Source: Ralstonia sp. 25mfcol4.1
GTDB lineage: Bacteria > Pseudomonadota > Gammaproteobacteria > Burkholderiales > Burkholderiaceae
Assembly (NCBI RefSeq): GCF_900104095.1
Contig: NZ_FNJO01000005.1
Location: 124,001-188,000, forward strand
Reading direction: 5' to 3'
Length of the DNA: 64,000 bases
Of this stretch, positions 37,301 through 43,909 are shown piece after piece. The position numbers and the translations under genes were made by a program. Positions within the stretch are counted from its first letter, which is position 1. The number at the start of each line of letters is the position of its first letter. Under the pieces are notes generated by a model that was not told where the DNA came from, ran no database searches, and saw nothing but the letters and a program-made list of their open reading frames with translations.

Positions 37301-38142
37301 GGGCGGTGGCGGCGCTGGACGAACCCGAGGACGTCAACCCGATCCGCGCCCGCGTGCTGGCCGAACAGCATGCGCTGGCGCAGCAGGGCATGGACGCCGA
37401 CGCTGCGCTGGAACGCGCCAGCTGGCGCGTATTCGGCGCGCGGCCGGGCGACTATGGCACGGGCCTGCAGGCCCTGATCGACGGGCGGCACTGGCAGACC
37501 GATGGCGACCTGGCCCATGCCTACCTGCACGCCGGCGGTTACGCGTACGGCCAGCAGGCCGATGGCGTCGAGGCCCGCGACACGTTTGCCACCCGGCTGG
37601 CAGAGATCGACGTGGTGCTGCAGAACCAGGACAACCGCGAGCACGACATCCTGGACGCCAACGATTACTACCAGTTCCAGGGCGGCATGGTGGCAGCCGT
37701 GCGCCACCTGGGCGGCGCGCAGCCGGCCATCTATCACGGCGACCACGCCAACCCGGCGGCCCCGCGCGTGCGGACGCTGGGCGAGGAGATCGCCCGCGTG
37801 ATCCGCACGCGCGTGGTCAATCCGAAGTGGATCGATGGCGTAAAGCGGCACGGCTACAAGGGTGCGTTCGAAATGGCGGCCACGGTGGACTACCTGTTCG
37901 GCTACGATGCCACGGCCCGCGTGGTGGGCGATCACCAGTACGCGCTGGTGGCCGATGCCTACGTGCACGACGATGCCACGCGCGATTTCCTGGCGCGGCA
38001 CAATCCGCGCGCCCTGCAGGGCATATGTGAGCGCCTGCTGGAAGCCATGGAGCGCGGACTTTGGCAGGAACCGGGCGACCAGCGCGAGCGCATCGCCCAT
38101 CATCTGCTCGGCAACGAACAGCGTCTGGAAGGGATGCAATGA
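34360..38142 (+). CDS. cobN: CobN, cobaltochelatase large subunit
   Basis: The 1260-residue protein has normal CobN length and no signal peptide. It shows the conserved HVGKHGNLEWLPGK (H556, H560), NDPGEGAQAKRRAQAVIIDH, LPTGRNFYSVD, SGFFRDAFANL and RVVNPKWIDGVKRHGYKGA. CobN binds hydrogenobyrinic acid a,c-diamide and inserts Co(II) with ATP hydrolysis by the partner AAA subunits. Its stop overlaps the start of the chlI-type gene by 4 nt (ATGA). Comparison with the exported paralogue upstream suggests an old duplication. Confidence 0.96.
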   Translation: MHLLSTRPGGFVEDSAVVLRIAQTPGDIVILSAADTTLSLLAAAVPRLGADYPSVRLANQMYLRQPASLDLYIDDVLQYARVVVVDHLGGASDWAYGLERLPELARARGQLLVMFSGDLEEDDNIGRLGSAPPALSHQLWRYLREGGAANAEQFFRCLGQHAYGHTVPVLPAQVLPQAALYHRDHGVATVHDWQREWAARGLDGAPVVALLFYRSHLQAGNTDVFDAMADALLDAGLCPLPLAVSSLKEPICREVLQRLCDAHGVSLVLNTTAFSVASLDTAGEADSPLANDAPVLQVILSGGNREDWLADSQGLGTRDVAMHVAMPEVDGRIITRAVSFKGLAYRCPHTEVDVVRYRPDAGRVGFVAELARRWCRLRTLPAAKKRLALILANYPASEGRIGNGVGLDTPASVVRILAMLKDAGYTVGPLPADGDALMQGLTRGVTNDLAQHAWRPAFQSVAMADYCEWLAQLPQANQDAITARWGSPDADPMVRDGRFMIAGVRTGNVFVGIQPARAYGVDDYASYHDAELVPPHGYLAFYFWLRHTFGIDAVVHVGKHGNLEWLPGKSVALSDACWPDAILGPLPHLYPFIVNDPGEGAQAKRRAQAVIIDHLMPPLTRAENYGPLQDLERQVDEYYEALTVDPRRAKLLRREILKSIVGQQLHRELGIDAPSSGDEEDALLNRTDAWLCELKESQIRDGLHVFGQSPQGRQRRDTLAALARFPVGDGLDGRGSLLGALAQDLSLGDGFDPLDADWAAPWTGPRPEALAAVDDAPWRHHGDTRERLEVLALRLLDEDAPAGPQSAAVLARLREHVAPRLDACGPQELLQLERGLRGCFVPAGPSGAPSRGRPDVLPTGRNFYSVDTRAVPTRTAWTLGLRAADQLIERHLQEHGEYPRAVGLSVWGTATMRTGGDDIAQAMALLGVRPKWAHGSHRVVDFEILPMAIFDRPRVDVTLRVSGFFRDAFANLVAIFDAAVRAVAALDEPEDVNPIRARVLAEQHALAQQGMDADAALERASWRVFGARPGDYGTGLQALIDGRHWQTDGDLAHAYLHAGGYAYGQQADGVEARDTFATRLAEIDVVLQNQDNREHDILDANDYYQFQGGMVAAVRHLGGAQPAIYHGDHANPAAPRVRTLGEEIARVIRTRVVNPKWIDGVKRHGYKGAFEMAATVDYLFGYDATARVVGDHQYALVADAYVHDDATRDFLARHNPRALQGICERLLEAMERGLWQEPGDQRERIAHHLLGNEQRLEGMQ

Positions 38143-39170
38143 CCCACACCGCCCATGGCGCGACCCTGCGCCCGATCTTTCCGTTCAGCGCCCTGGTGGG
38201 GCAGGAAGCCCTGCAACAGGCACTGCTGCTGGCCGCCGTTGACCCCGGCATCGGCGGCGTGCTGGTCACGGGTCCGCGCGGCACCGCCAAGTCCACCGCG
38301 GCGCGGGCGCTGGCCGAATTGCTGCCCACGGGCCAGTTCGTGACGCTGCCGCTGGGCGCCAGCGAAGAGCAGCTGACCGGCACGCTGGACCTGGGCCACG
38401 TGCTGCAGCAGGGCGAGGTGCGGTTCCAGCCCGGCCTGCTGGCACGGGCGCACGACGGCGTGCTGTACGTCGACGAGGTGAACCTGCTGCCCGATCCGCT
38501 GGTGGACCAGTTGCTCGACGTGGCGGCCAGCGGCGTCAACGTGGTGGAGCGCGATGGCGTCTCGCACCAGCATCCGGCGCGTTTCGTGCTGGTCGGCACG
38601 ATGAATCCCGAGGAGGGCGAACTGCGGCCGCAACTGCTGGACCGCTTTGGGCTGGCGCTGGCCCTGTCGAACTACGAGGACCCGGCCGCGCGCCAGGCGA
38701 TCGTGCGCGCCCGGCTGGCGTTCGATACCGATCCCGATGCCTTCCGCGCCAGGGTGGCGCAGCGCCAGCAGGTGCTGGCCAGCCAGGTCGTGCGCGCCCG
38801 CGCGGCGCTTGGCGCGCTGCCATTCGGCGACGCCGTGCATGACCGCGTCAGCGCGCTGTGCCTGGCGGCTGCCGTGGACGGCGTGCGCGCGGACCTGGTG
38901 ATGCTCCGGGCGGCTCGCGCACTGGCCGCATGGCAGGGCGCGGCTGACATCGGCACCACCCATGTGGACGCCGTGGCCGAGCTGGTGCTCCATCACCGCC
39001 GCCATGCCGGTGCCCCGCCGCAATCGGGCCGCGCGCCGGCCCCGACTCCGGAGCCGCAGGCCGGTGCGGCCGCCGACCCCTGGGGCGCGTTGCCGCCGCC
39101 GCAAGCCGCTGGCATGGCCGAGGTCAAGCCGTTGAAGCCGTTCGGGACGCTACCGCCAAAAAAAGCCTGA
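38139..39170 (+). CDS. ChlI-like AAA+ subunit of cobaltochelatase (short product)
   Basis: From ATG 38139, which overlaps the cobN stop, the short product has 343 residues. It contains Walker A GPRGTAKS (K51), Walker B GVLYVDEVNLL, GTMNPEEGELRPQLLDRFG (sensor 1 and arginine finger) and a helical lid. These match the ChlI/BchI motor of Mg- and Co-chelatases. Its last 50 residues are Pro/Ala-rich and end KKA at a stop 3 nt after a run of seven A. A von Willebrand domain continues in the -1 frame, so this is probably one of two products of the same gene. Confidence 0.92.
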   Translation: MTHTAHGATLRPIFPFSALVGQEALQQALLLAAVDPGIGGVLVTGPRGTAKSTAARALAELLPTGQFVTLPLGASEEQLTGTLDLGHVLQQGEVRFQPGLLARAHDGVLYVDEVNLLPDPLVDQLLDVAASGVNVVERDGVSHQHPARFVLVGTMNPEEGELRPQLLDRFGLALALSNYEDPAARQAIVRARLAFDTDPDAFRARVAQRQQVLASQVVRARAALGALPFGDAVHDRVSALCLAAAVDGVRADLVMLRAARALAAWQGAADIGTTHVDAVAELVLHHRRHAGAPPQSGRAPAPTPEPQAGAAADPWGALPPPQAAGMAEVKPLKPFGTLPPKKA

Positions 39171-39217
39171 GCCACCGGCGGCCGTCCGGCCCCGCCCGGA
39201 CCGGCGGTCATCGGTGG
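39158..39217 (+). other. Predicted programmed -1 frameshift site (A7 slippery heptamer and stem-loop)
   Basis: A-AAA-AAA occupies 39158-39164 with P- and A-site codons AAA, AAA in the chlI frame, the classic slippery form, and is followed by GCC TGA. After a 7-nt spacer a stem-loop begins: CCACCG (39172-39177) pairs with CGGTGG (39212-39217), and within it GTCCGG (39184-39189) pairs with CCGGAC (39196-39201). Slipping back one base enters the open frame that holds the von Willebrand A domain. Programmed frameshifting in chlD-type cobaltochelatase genes has been reported, and this site fits that description. Confidence 0.85.
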
Positions 39218-39850
39218 CAATCGATCCGTCCGTCATCGCCAGGGCAAACCGCGCACGGTGGCACGCCCGGTGCGCGTATTCACTGGCCGCGCACGCTGGC
39301 CGCCAAGCGCCGCGCGATGCTGGATGCCGCGCACCTGCGCTTCCGGCGCACCGATGCGCGCGCCGGGGTGCTGCACTGTTTCGTGCTCGACTGTTCCGGC
39401 TCGATGGCCCACGGCGAGCCGCTGGCCGTGGCCAAGGGCGTGCTGGCGCGGCTGGTCGAGCGGGCCTATCAGGCGCGCGCCGATGTGGCGCTGGTCTGCT
39501 TTGCGGGGCAGCACGCGGAAGTGCGGCTGGCGCCGGCACGCGCCCGTCCGTGGAATGACGACTGGATCCGGCCGATTGCGGGCGGTGGCGGCACGCCACT
39601 GTCGCTGGGAACGGCGCGGGCCGACCAGTTGCTGGCGTGGCAGGCCCGCCGCCGGCCTGTCCAGCAACGGTGGCTGTGGCTGCTGACCGATGGCCGCAGC
39701 ACCGAATCCCCGGCGCGTCCGGCCTGGGCCGACCACGTGGTCGTGGTCGATGTCGAGCGGCAGGCGCTGCCGCTGGGGCGCTGCCGGCAACTGGCGCAAG
39801 CCTGGGGCGCCGATCTCCAGACTGCCGCTTCGCTGCAGATGCGGCCCTAA
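39165..39850 (+). CDS. chlD: ChlD-like von Willebrand A domain, made as a ChlI-ChlD fusion by -1 frameshift
   Basis: The -1 frame is open from the slippery site to 39850, and the VWA core begins IHWPRTLAAKRR before the first ATG (39317). That flank is conserved in ChlD proteins, so a start at ATG 39317 would cut into the domain, and there is no ATG, GTG or TTG in frame upstream of it. The MIDAS motif is DCSGSM, followed by a threonine (GGGGTPLSLG) and LLTDGRST. Frameshifting would give one protein of about 570 residues: AAA+ domain, Pro-rich linker and VWA domain, the layout of ChlD/BchD. It would pair with the short ChlI-like product and CobN to form the chelatase. Confidence 0.85.
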
Positions 39851-39928
39851 AGTTTTGTCCCGGATCGGCCGTTAGTCCATCGATAGCCCCGGATAACTTG
39901 GGGAAATCATCGAGGAGCGGAACCGATC

Positions 39929-41023
39929 ATGGCCTGGGACAACTTGAGTATGCGCACCCGGTTGGGTGCGGCATTTGGCGTCATCGTGCTGCTGGTGGCG
40001 GCCATGCTGGTGCTGGCGCTGGGCCAGGTGGCCGATGGCACCACGCGCAGCTGGCTGTGGACGCTGGCCATTGTCGTGCTGGTCTTCAGCGTGATCTGCT
40101 GGTTCCGGCTGGCCAGCGCGATCGAGGCGCCGCTCAGGGAAGCCGAATTCATCGCCGAAACTGTCGCCGCGGGTGACCTGAGCAAGGATTTCGAGACCGA
40201 GCGCGGCGGCGACTTCGGCCGGCTGCTGGGCGGCCTCGGCGAGATGGAGGACATGCTCACCGAGCTGGTGACGCGCATCAAGGGTGCCAGTGATTCGATC
40301 TCGTCGGCCTCGCAGCAGATCGCGGCGGGCAATACGGATCTGTCGCAGCGTACCGAGGAGCAGGCGGCCACGCTGGAGGAAACCGCGTCGAGCATGGGCG
40401 AACTGACCGCCATGGTGAAGCAGAACACCGAACGCGCGCGCACGGCCAACGGTCTGGCGGCGTCCGCGTCGGGCATCGCCGAACGCGGCGGCTCCATCGT
40501 CAGCAACGTGGTGCAGACGATGGACGCGATCAGCGTCAGTTCGCGCAAAGTGACCGACATCATCGCCGTGATCGAGGGCATTGCATTCCAGACCAACATC
40601 CTGGCGCTGAACGCGGCGGTGGAAGCGGCGCGCGCCGGCGAGCAGGGCCGTGGCTTCGCCGTGGTGGCGGGCGAGGTGCGCACGCTGGCGCAGCGCAGCG
40701 CGGCGGCGGCCAAGGAAATCAATGTGCTGATCAGCGATTCGGCGCGCCAGGTGGAAAATGGCTCGGCGCTGGTGGGCCAGGCCGGGCAGACCATGGAGGA
40801 AATCGTCCAGGCCGTGCGGCGTGTGACCCAGATCCTGGGCGAGATCGCCGTGGCGTCGGAGCATCAGAGCGAAGGCATCGAACAGGTGAATGTGGCTGTC
40901 ACGCAGATGGATGACGTGACGCAGCAGAACGCCGCGCTGGTGGAGCAGGCCGCTGCCGCATCGGCGGCACTGGCCGAACAGGCGCAGGAACTGCAGAAGG
41001 TGGTGGGCGAGTTCAAGCTGTAG
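39929..41023 (+). CDS. Methyl-accepting chemotaxis protein without a periplasmic sensor domain
   Basis: The 364-residue protein has two membrane helices (about 12-32 and 42-60) joined by a loop of roughly nine residues, so no periplasmic ligand domain exists. A short HAMP-like segment and the full signalling hairpin follow, with tip [45 protein letters not shown] precedes the ATG. It may sense through its membrane part or by partner proteins, like energy-taxis or membrane-state receptors. It starts 78 nt after chlD on the same strand; a link to cobalt is not evident. Confidence 0.92.
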   Translation: MAWDNLSMRTRLGAAFGVIVLLVAAMLVLALGQVADGTTRSWLWTLAIVVLVFSVICWFRLASAIEAPLREAEFIAETVAAGDLSKDFETERGGDFGRLLGGLGEMEDMLTELVTRIKGASDSISSASQQIAAGNTDLSQRTEEQAATLEETASSMGELTAMVKQNTERARTANGLAASASGIAERGGSIVSNVVQTMDAISVSSRKVTDIIAVIEGIAFQTNILALNAAVEAARAGEQGRGFAVVAGEVRTLAQRSAAAAKEINVLISDSARQVENGSALVGQAGQTMEEIVQAVRRVTQILGEIAVASEHQSEGIEQVNVAVTQMDDVTQQNAALVEQAAAASAALAEQAQELQKVVGEFKL

Positions 41024-41048
41024 CCGCCGGCCCGGCCGCGCCTCGGGC

Positions 41049-41933
41049 TCAATTGTCCTGGAGCGGGCCGCCCTGGAGCCACGCAATGACGGGCGCCCAG
41101 AACGTCTTCATGAAGGGCGTCTCGATGGCGGCGTTGTGCGGCAGGTCTTCAAAGACTACCAGCCGGCTCGGGCCATGTGCCGCGCGGGCCAGGTGCTCGG
41201 CCTGGCGGAACGGGATGGTCTCGTCGCGCCGGCTGTGAATCAGCATCACGGGCAGTTTTGACACCCGCAGCCGGGCGATGTTGTCCCACGGGTTCGGCAG
41301 CGCCCAGGCCAGCCAGCGTGGGACCAGCCCGGTGGCCACGGCCGCCGCCCGGGCCGAGCAGAAGCCCGCGCCGATCACCAGCCCGTCGGGCAATGGTCGC
41401 AGATCGTTCAGTACATCGAGCAACACGCCGCTGCCTAGCGAATATCCGATGACATAGTGCCGCGCCGCGAGAGGGGTGACAGCGCGGAACTGTGCGAAGG
41501 CGGCCAGTGCATCTTCGCGCAGGTGGCTCACGCTTGGCGTGCCGGTGCTGGTGCCGTATCCGCTGTAATCGAACACGAATGAGCTGATGTCTGCCGCGTG
41601 CAGCAACGCCTGCACGGGCGCCCAGTCGGCCAGGCATTCCTCGTCGCCATGGAAGACCGCCAACGCCGGCGCGGTCGGATTGGCGGCCGCCACCCAGGAG
41701 GCATGCAGCGTCCGATCGCCGCTCTCGAACGTGAATTGCCGCGACGTCACGCCCAGGTCATCGGGCTGCAGCGTGCCGACCTGGCCGGGCACGAACGCCT
41801 CGCGTTCGATGGCGCGGTACAGCAGCAGGCGGCCGACGCCCGCCATTACGGCCAGGCTCGCCAGGCCAAGTGCGCCCGCAAACCATCGCCGGTAGTTGAG
41901 AGGAGCAGATTGCGCGGTCGGGACGGGCGGCAT
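41049..41933 (-). CDS. Membrane-anchored alpha/beta hydrolase
   Basis: ATG 41931-41933 (MPPVPTAQSAPLNYRRWFAG) gives 294 residues; a longer frame starts at 42047. Residues 17-38 form an N-terminal membrane anchor. The hydrolase domain has FDYSGYGTSTG, the nucleophile elbow GYSLGSG, an aspartate in IHSRRDETIPF and a histidine in LPHNAAIE, similar to the ABHD12/13-like BEM46 group. The catalytic domain probably faces the periplasm. Substrate unknown. It converges on the chemoreceptor gene without an obvious terminator. Confidence 0.82.
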   Translation of the reverse strand: MPPVPTAQSAPLNYRRWFAGALGLASLAVMAGVGRLLLYRAIEREAFVPGQVGTLQPDDLGVTSRQFTFESGDRTLHASWVAAANPTAPALAVFHGDEECLADWAPVQALLHAADISSFVFDYSGYGTSTGTPSVSHLREDALAAFAQFRAVTPLAARHYVIGYSLGSGVLLDVLNDLRPLPDGLVIGAGFCSARAAAVATGLVPRWLAWALPNPWDNIARLRVSKLPVMLIHSRRDETIPFRQAEHLARAAHGPSRLVVFEDLPHNAAIETPFMKTFWAPVIAWLQGGPLQDN

Positions 41934-42128
41934 ATGACGATGAGAAAAGGCGGGCAGGTGTGATAACCCTAGCACTTGTGATGCCAATGGGAAGCGGGTG
42001 TCGTGGAATCGGTGGCTTCGGATGCCACCTAAATAGTTAAAATTCAATGGGATAGCCGCTGAATTAACGCCTTCAATCGTGGCGATAGAAATGTTTTTAA
42101 CCCTGACTCCGAATTTCTTCTTGCTTAT

Positions 42129-42146
42129 CTATCTACAGGTAGATAG
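42129..42146. promoter_or_regulatory. Palindromic operator copy 1 (CTATCTA-N4-TAGATAG)
   Basis: CTATCTAC-AG-GTAGATAG is a perfect palindrome. It ends 10 nt before the ATG at 42157, the same spacing as copy 3 before the tetR start. It lies in the 465-bp region 41934-42398, where the two operators and the short frame below are the only features seen. Confidence 0.75.
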
Positions 42147-42156
42147 TATTCAGCCC

Positions 42157-42264
42157 ATGGACAGCGACGCAGCGCCCAAACCGAAAGGCAAGACGGCAAG
42201 GCAACGCGAAACGGTCCAAGCAACACCAGGCAGTTTCAGTAACCGGAGGCGGTCTTTTTTTTAG
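42157..42264 (+). pseudogene. 35-codon frame, possible remnant of a second TetR-type gene
   Basis: ATG 42157 opens a 35-residue frame (MDSDAAPKPKGKTARQRET...) placed exactly like the tetR start, 10 nt after an operator, and the upstream bases TATTCAGCCC and AGTTCCAGCC are alike. The basic start could be the head of a TetR protein, but no helix-turn-helix follows; it ends at a short ACCG/CGGT hairpin with eight T. It could equally be a real 35-residue protein or a leader peptide. Confidence 0.35.
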
Positions 42265-42274
42265 CCCTGGTCCT

Positions 42275-42292
42275 CTATCTAGCAGTAGATAG
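42275..42292. promoter_or_regulatory. Palindromic operator copy 2 (CTATCTA-N4-TAGATAG)
   Basis: CTATCTA-GCAG-TAGATAG has the same half-sites as copy 1 and lies about 106 bp before the repeat-protein start. It is placed to repress that gene's promoter. A GTG 8 nt downstream opens a short basic frame (MRTKKKAAEIAAQ) of doubtful value. Confidence 0.75.
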
Positions 42293-42398
42293 CAGATGCA
42301 GTGAGGACCAAAAAGAAGGCCGCTGAAATTGCAGCACAGACCCATTGCCGCGCGATCGACCAACGAACCAGATCGCCGGGCATAGCAAGGAGAGCACC

Positions 42399-42902
42399 AT
42401 GAACGCCAAGACCATCCTGACCGCCGCCACCCTCGCAGCCGCTTTCGTGACGGGCGCCGCCCAGGCCGCGCAACCGAGCGGCGAAGCCTACGGTTATACG
42501 TATCGTGTGAACGACCAACGCAGCGCCTTCACCGACGGTGCCCGCATCGGTAACCGGGACGCCTTCACCGATGGGGCCCGCATCGGTAACCGCGACGCCT
42601 TTACCGACGGTGCCCGCGTAACCAACCGCGATGGCCTGGTGGCCAGCATCGGCAAGCGCGATGTCTACACCGATGGCGCCCGCATCACAAACCGCGACGG
42701 CTTTACCGACGGTGCCCGCACGGCCGATCCGTACCTGGACGGTGCGCGCTTCGTCGCCGGCCTGGACACAAAGGGCGTTTCCGCCAGCCCGGCCCGCAAG
42801 GTGGATCCGTACCTGGACGGCGCCCGCGGCAATGGCCCGCGCAACCCGTACTTCGACGGTGCCCGCGCGGCCGACGTCTATACCGACGGCGCCCTGGCCT
42901 GA
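42399..42902 (+). CDS. Secreted [FY]xDGAR-repeat protein
   Basis: ATG 42399 is preceded by AAGGAGAG. The 167-residue product has a signal peptide (MNAKTILTAATLAAAF..., cleavage near AQAA) and then about nine repeats of an [FY]-[TLF]-D-G-A(R) element: FTDGARIGNRDA twice, FTDGARVTNRDG, YTDGARITNRDG, FTDGARTADP, YLDGARF, YLDGARG, YFDGARA and YTDGALA. There is no cysteine, lipobox or sorting signal in the mature part. The regular aspartates suggest a repetitive, perhaps metal-binding, periplasmic or extracellular protein. Family unknown to me. It sits between operator copy 2 and a strong terminator, with the tetR gene downstream. Confidence 0.75.
   Translation: MNAKTILTAATLAAAFVTGAAQAAQPSGEAYGYTYRVNDQRSAFTDGARIGNRDAFTDGARIGNRDAFTDGARVTNRDGLVASIGKRDVYTDGARITNRDGFTDGARTADPYLDGARFVAGLDTKGVSASPARKVDPYLDGARGNGPRNPYFDGARAADVYTDGALA
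42528..42893 (+). repeat. Degenerate tandem repeat encoding [FY]xDGA units
   Basis: Units of mostly 36 bp around TTCACCGACGGTGCCCGC recur, first as close copies (42528-42640), then more diverged and unequal in length. The first copies differ by only a few bases, which suggests recent duplication. Confidence 0.8.
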
Positions 42903-42949
42903 TCGAGGCTGACACCCCGAATCTCGCCATGATCTGGCGATAACCCGAC

Positions 42950-42987
42950 GCAGACGGCGCCCCACAAGGGTGTCCGTCTGCTTTTTT
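42950..42987 (+). terminator. Terminator after the repeat-protein gene
   Basis: GCAGACGG (42950-42957) pairs with CCGTCTGC (42974-42981), extended inside the stem, and is followed by six T. Confidence 0.88.
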
Positions 42988-43001
42988 GCAGGCGAACTAC
43001 C

Positions 43002-43103
43002 ATGGAAGCGATCCGACGCGACGCCCTGGTGTTGGGCGGATGGCTGGCGCTCTGCGCCGTCAGTGGTGCAGCCATCACAGTGGTGGTGCAGGCGCTGGCC
43101 TGA
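43002..43103 (+). CDS. 33-residue membrane microprotein candidate
   Basis: ATG 43002 opens a 33-codon frame: MEAIRRDALVLGGW, then a single hydrophobic helix (LALCAVSGAAITVVVQALA) running to the end. The N-terminus is charged and the rest membrane-like, as in many small membrane proteins. The ribosome binding site is weak (AGGCG), and the gene lies after a terminator and before tetR. Without comparison it remains tentative. Confidence 0.4.
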   Translation: MEAIRRDALVLGGWLALCAVSGAAITVVVQALA

Positions 43104-43144
43104 ACCGCCCGACGGTTGACTCCGGGAAAATCCCGGTTGAGTAT

Positions 43145-43162
43145 CTATCTTCGTGTAGATAA
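43145..43162. promoter_or_regulatory. Palindromic operator copy 3, upstream of tetR
   Basis: CTATCTT-CGTG-TAGATAA is an imperfect version of the 18-bp operator, ending 10 nt before the tetR start. This suggests that the TetR protein represses its own gene. Confidence 0.75.
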
Positions 43163-43172
43163 AGTTCCAGCC

Positions 43173-43787
43173 ATGAAAACGCAACCTGTCCGCGAGCAAC
43201 TGCTCGAACATACGCTGGTCCTGATCCGCAGCCGCGGTTTCAATGGATTCAGCTATCGCGACCTGGCCGAGCTGGTGGGGGTCAAGACTTCCAGCATTCA
43301 CTACTACTTTCCGTCGAAGGACGATCTGGTCCTGGAAGCGGTGAAGGAGTACAGCCGGCGCATTTCCGAGCGGCTGGCCGGCATCGATTCGAGCCTGCCG
43401 GTGCTGGAACAGGCGCGTCAGTATCTGGACCCGCTGCGCCAGACCTGCGGCTCGGGGCAGATCTGCCTGGCCGGCATGCTGTCGACCGAAATCCTGAGCC
43501 TGCCCGAGTCGGTGCACCATGTGCTCAAGGAGTTCTATCACATCAACGAAGGGTGGCTGACCAAGCTGCTGGAGCGCGGCCAGCGCGAGCGCGAGACGCC
43601 GTATCCGGTGCCGCCCGCGATGCTCGCCCAGGTGATCTACGGTTCACTGCAAAGCGGCCTGATCGCCGCGCGTCTGTTTGGCACCCACGAACGTCTGGAT
43701 GCCGCCGCCGAGACCTTGCTGGGCGCCCTGTGCAACCAGCGGGCAAAGGCCTTGCTGGACTCCCAGGTGACCTGCGGATCGTTGTAA
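43173..43787 (+). CDS. TetR/AcrR-family regulator
   Basis: ATG 43173 (MKTQPVREQLLEHTLVLIRSRGF) gives 204 residues; the longer frame from 43116 would run through the operator. The helix-turn-helix YRDLAELVGVKTSSIHYYFPSKDDLV is typical of TetR. The ligand domain has CGSGQICLAGMLS, seen in the AcuR/TetR_C group of regulators. It probably binds the three CTATCTA-N4-TAGATAG sites and controls the repeat-protein gene and itself. The inducer is unknown. A strong terminator follows. Confidence 0.92.
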   Translation: MKTQPVREQLLEHTLVLIRSRGFNGFSYRDLAELVGVKTSSIHYYFPSKDDLVLEAVKEYSRRISERLAGIDSSLPVLEQARQYLDPLRQTCGSGQICLAGMLSTEILSLPESVHHVLKEFYHINEGWLTKLLERGQRERETPYPVPPAMLAQVIYGSLQSGLIAARLFGTHERLDAAAETLLGALCNQRAKALLDSQVTCGSL

Positions 43788-43812
43788 GCGCCTGCCTTGG
43801 ATTGCCGAATGG

Positions 43813-43852
43813 AAAACCGCCCGATGGCATAACGCCACCGGGCGGTTTTTTT
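43813..43852 (+). terminator. Terminator after tetR
   Basis: AAAACCGCCCG (43813-43823) pairs with CGGGCGGTTTT (43839-43849), with seven T in all. On the - strand four T follow, so it may also act on the convergent MBL gene. Confidence 0.9.
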
Positions 43853-43909
43853 ATGGCCCGGCGACACCCGCCCTTCAGGTAGGGCTGGCAGCGCCGGCAT
43901 CGGTATCCA

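Noticed and set aside
34471..38139. Open frame of 1222 codons antisense to cobN
   Set aside because: It mirrors a well-conserved gene in high-GC DNA, has low-complexity Arg/Gln/His-rich composition and no motif. The same holds for antisense frames at 102-2786, 29047-32178 and 45828-47507, and for the + strand frame at 12178-14742.
39317..39850. Independent 177-residue VWA protein from ATG 39317
   Set aside because: This start cuts the conserved IHWPRTLAA flank, while the frame is open back to a perfect slippery site. Internal initiation remains possible but is less likely.
42079..42156. Start of the short TetR-like frame at ATG 42079
   Set aside because: It would translate through operator copy 1; the ATG at 42157 keeps the same operator-to-start distance as tetR.
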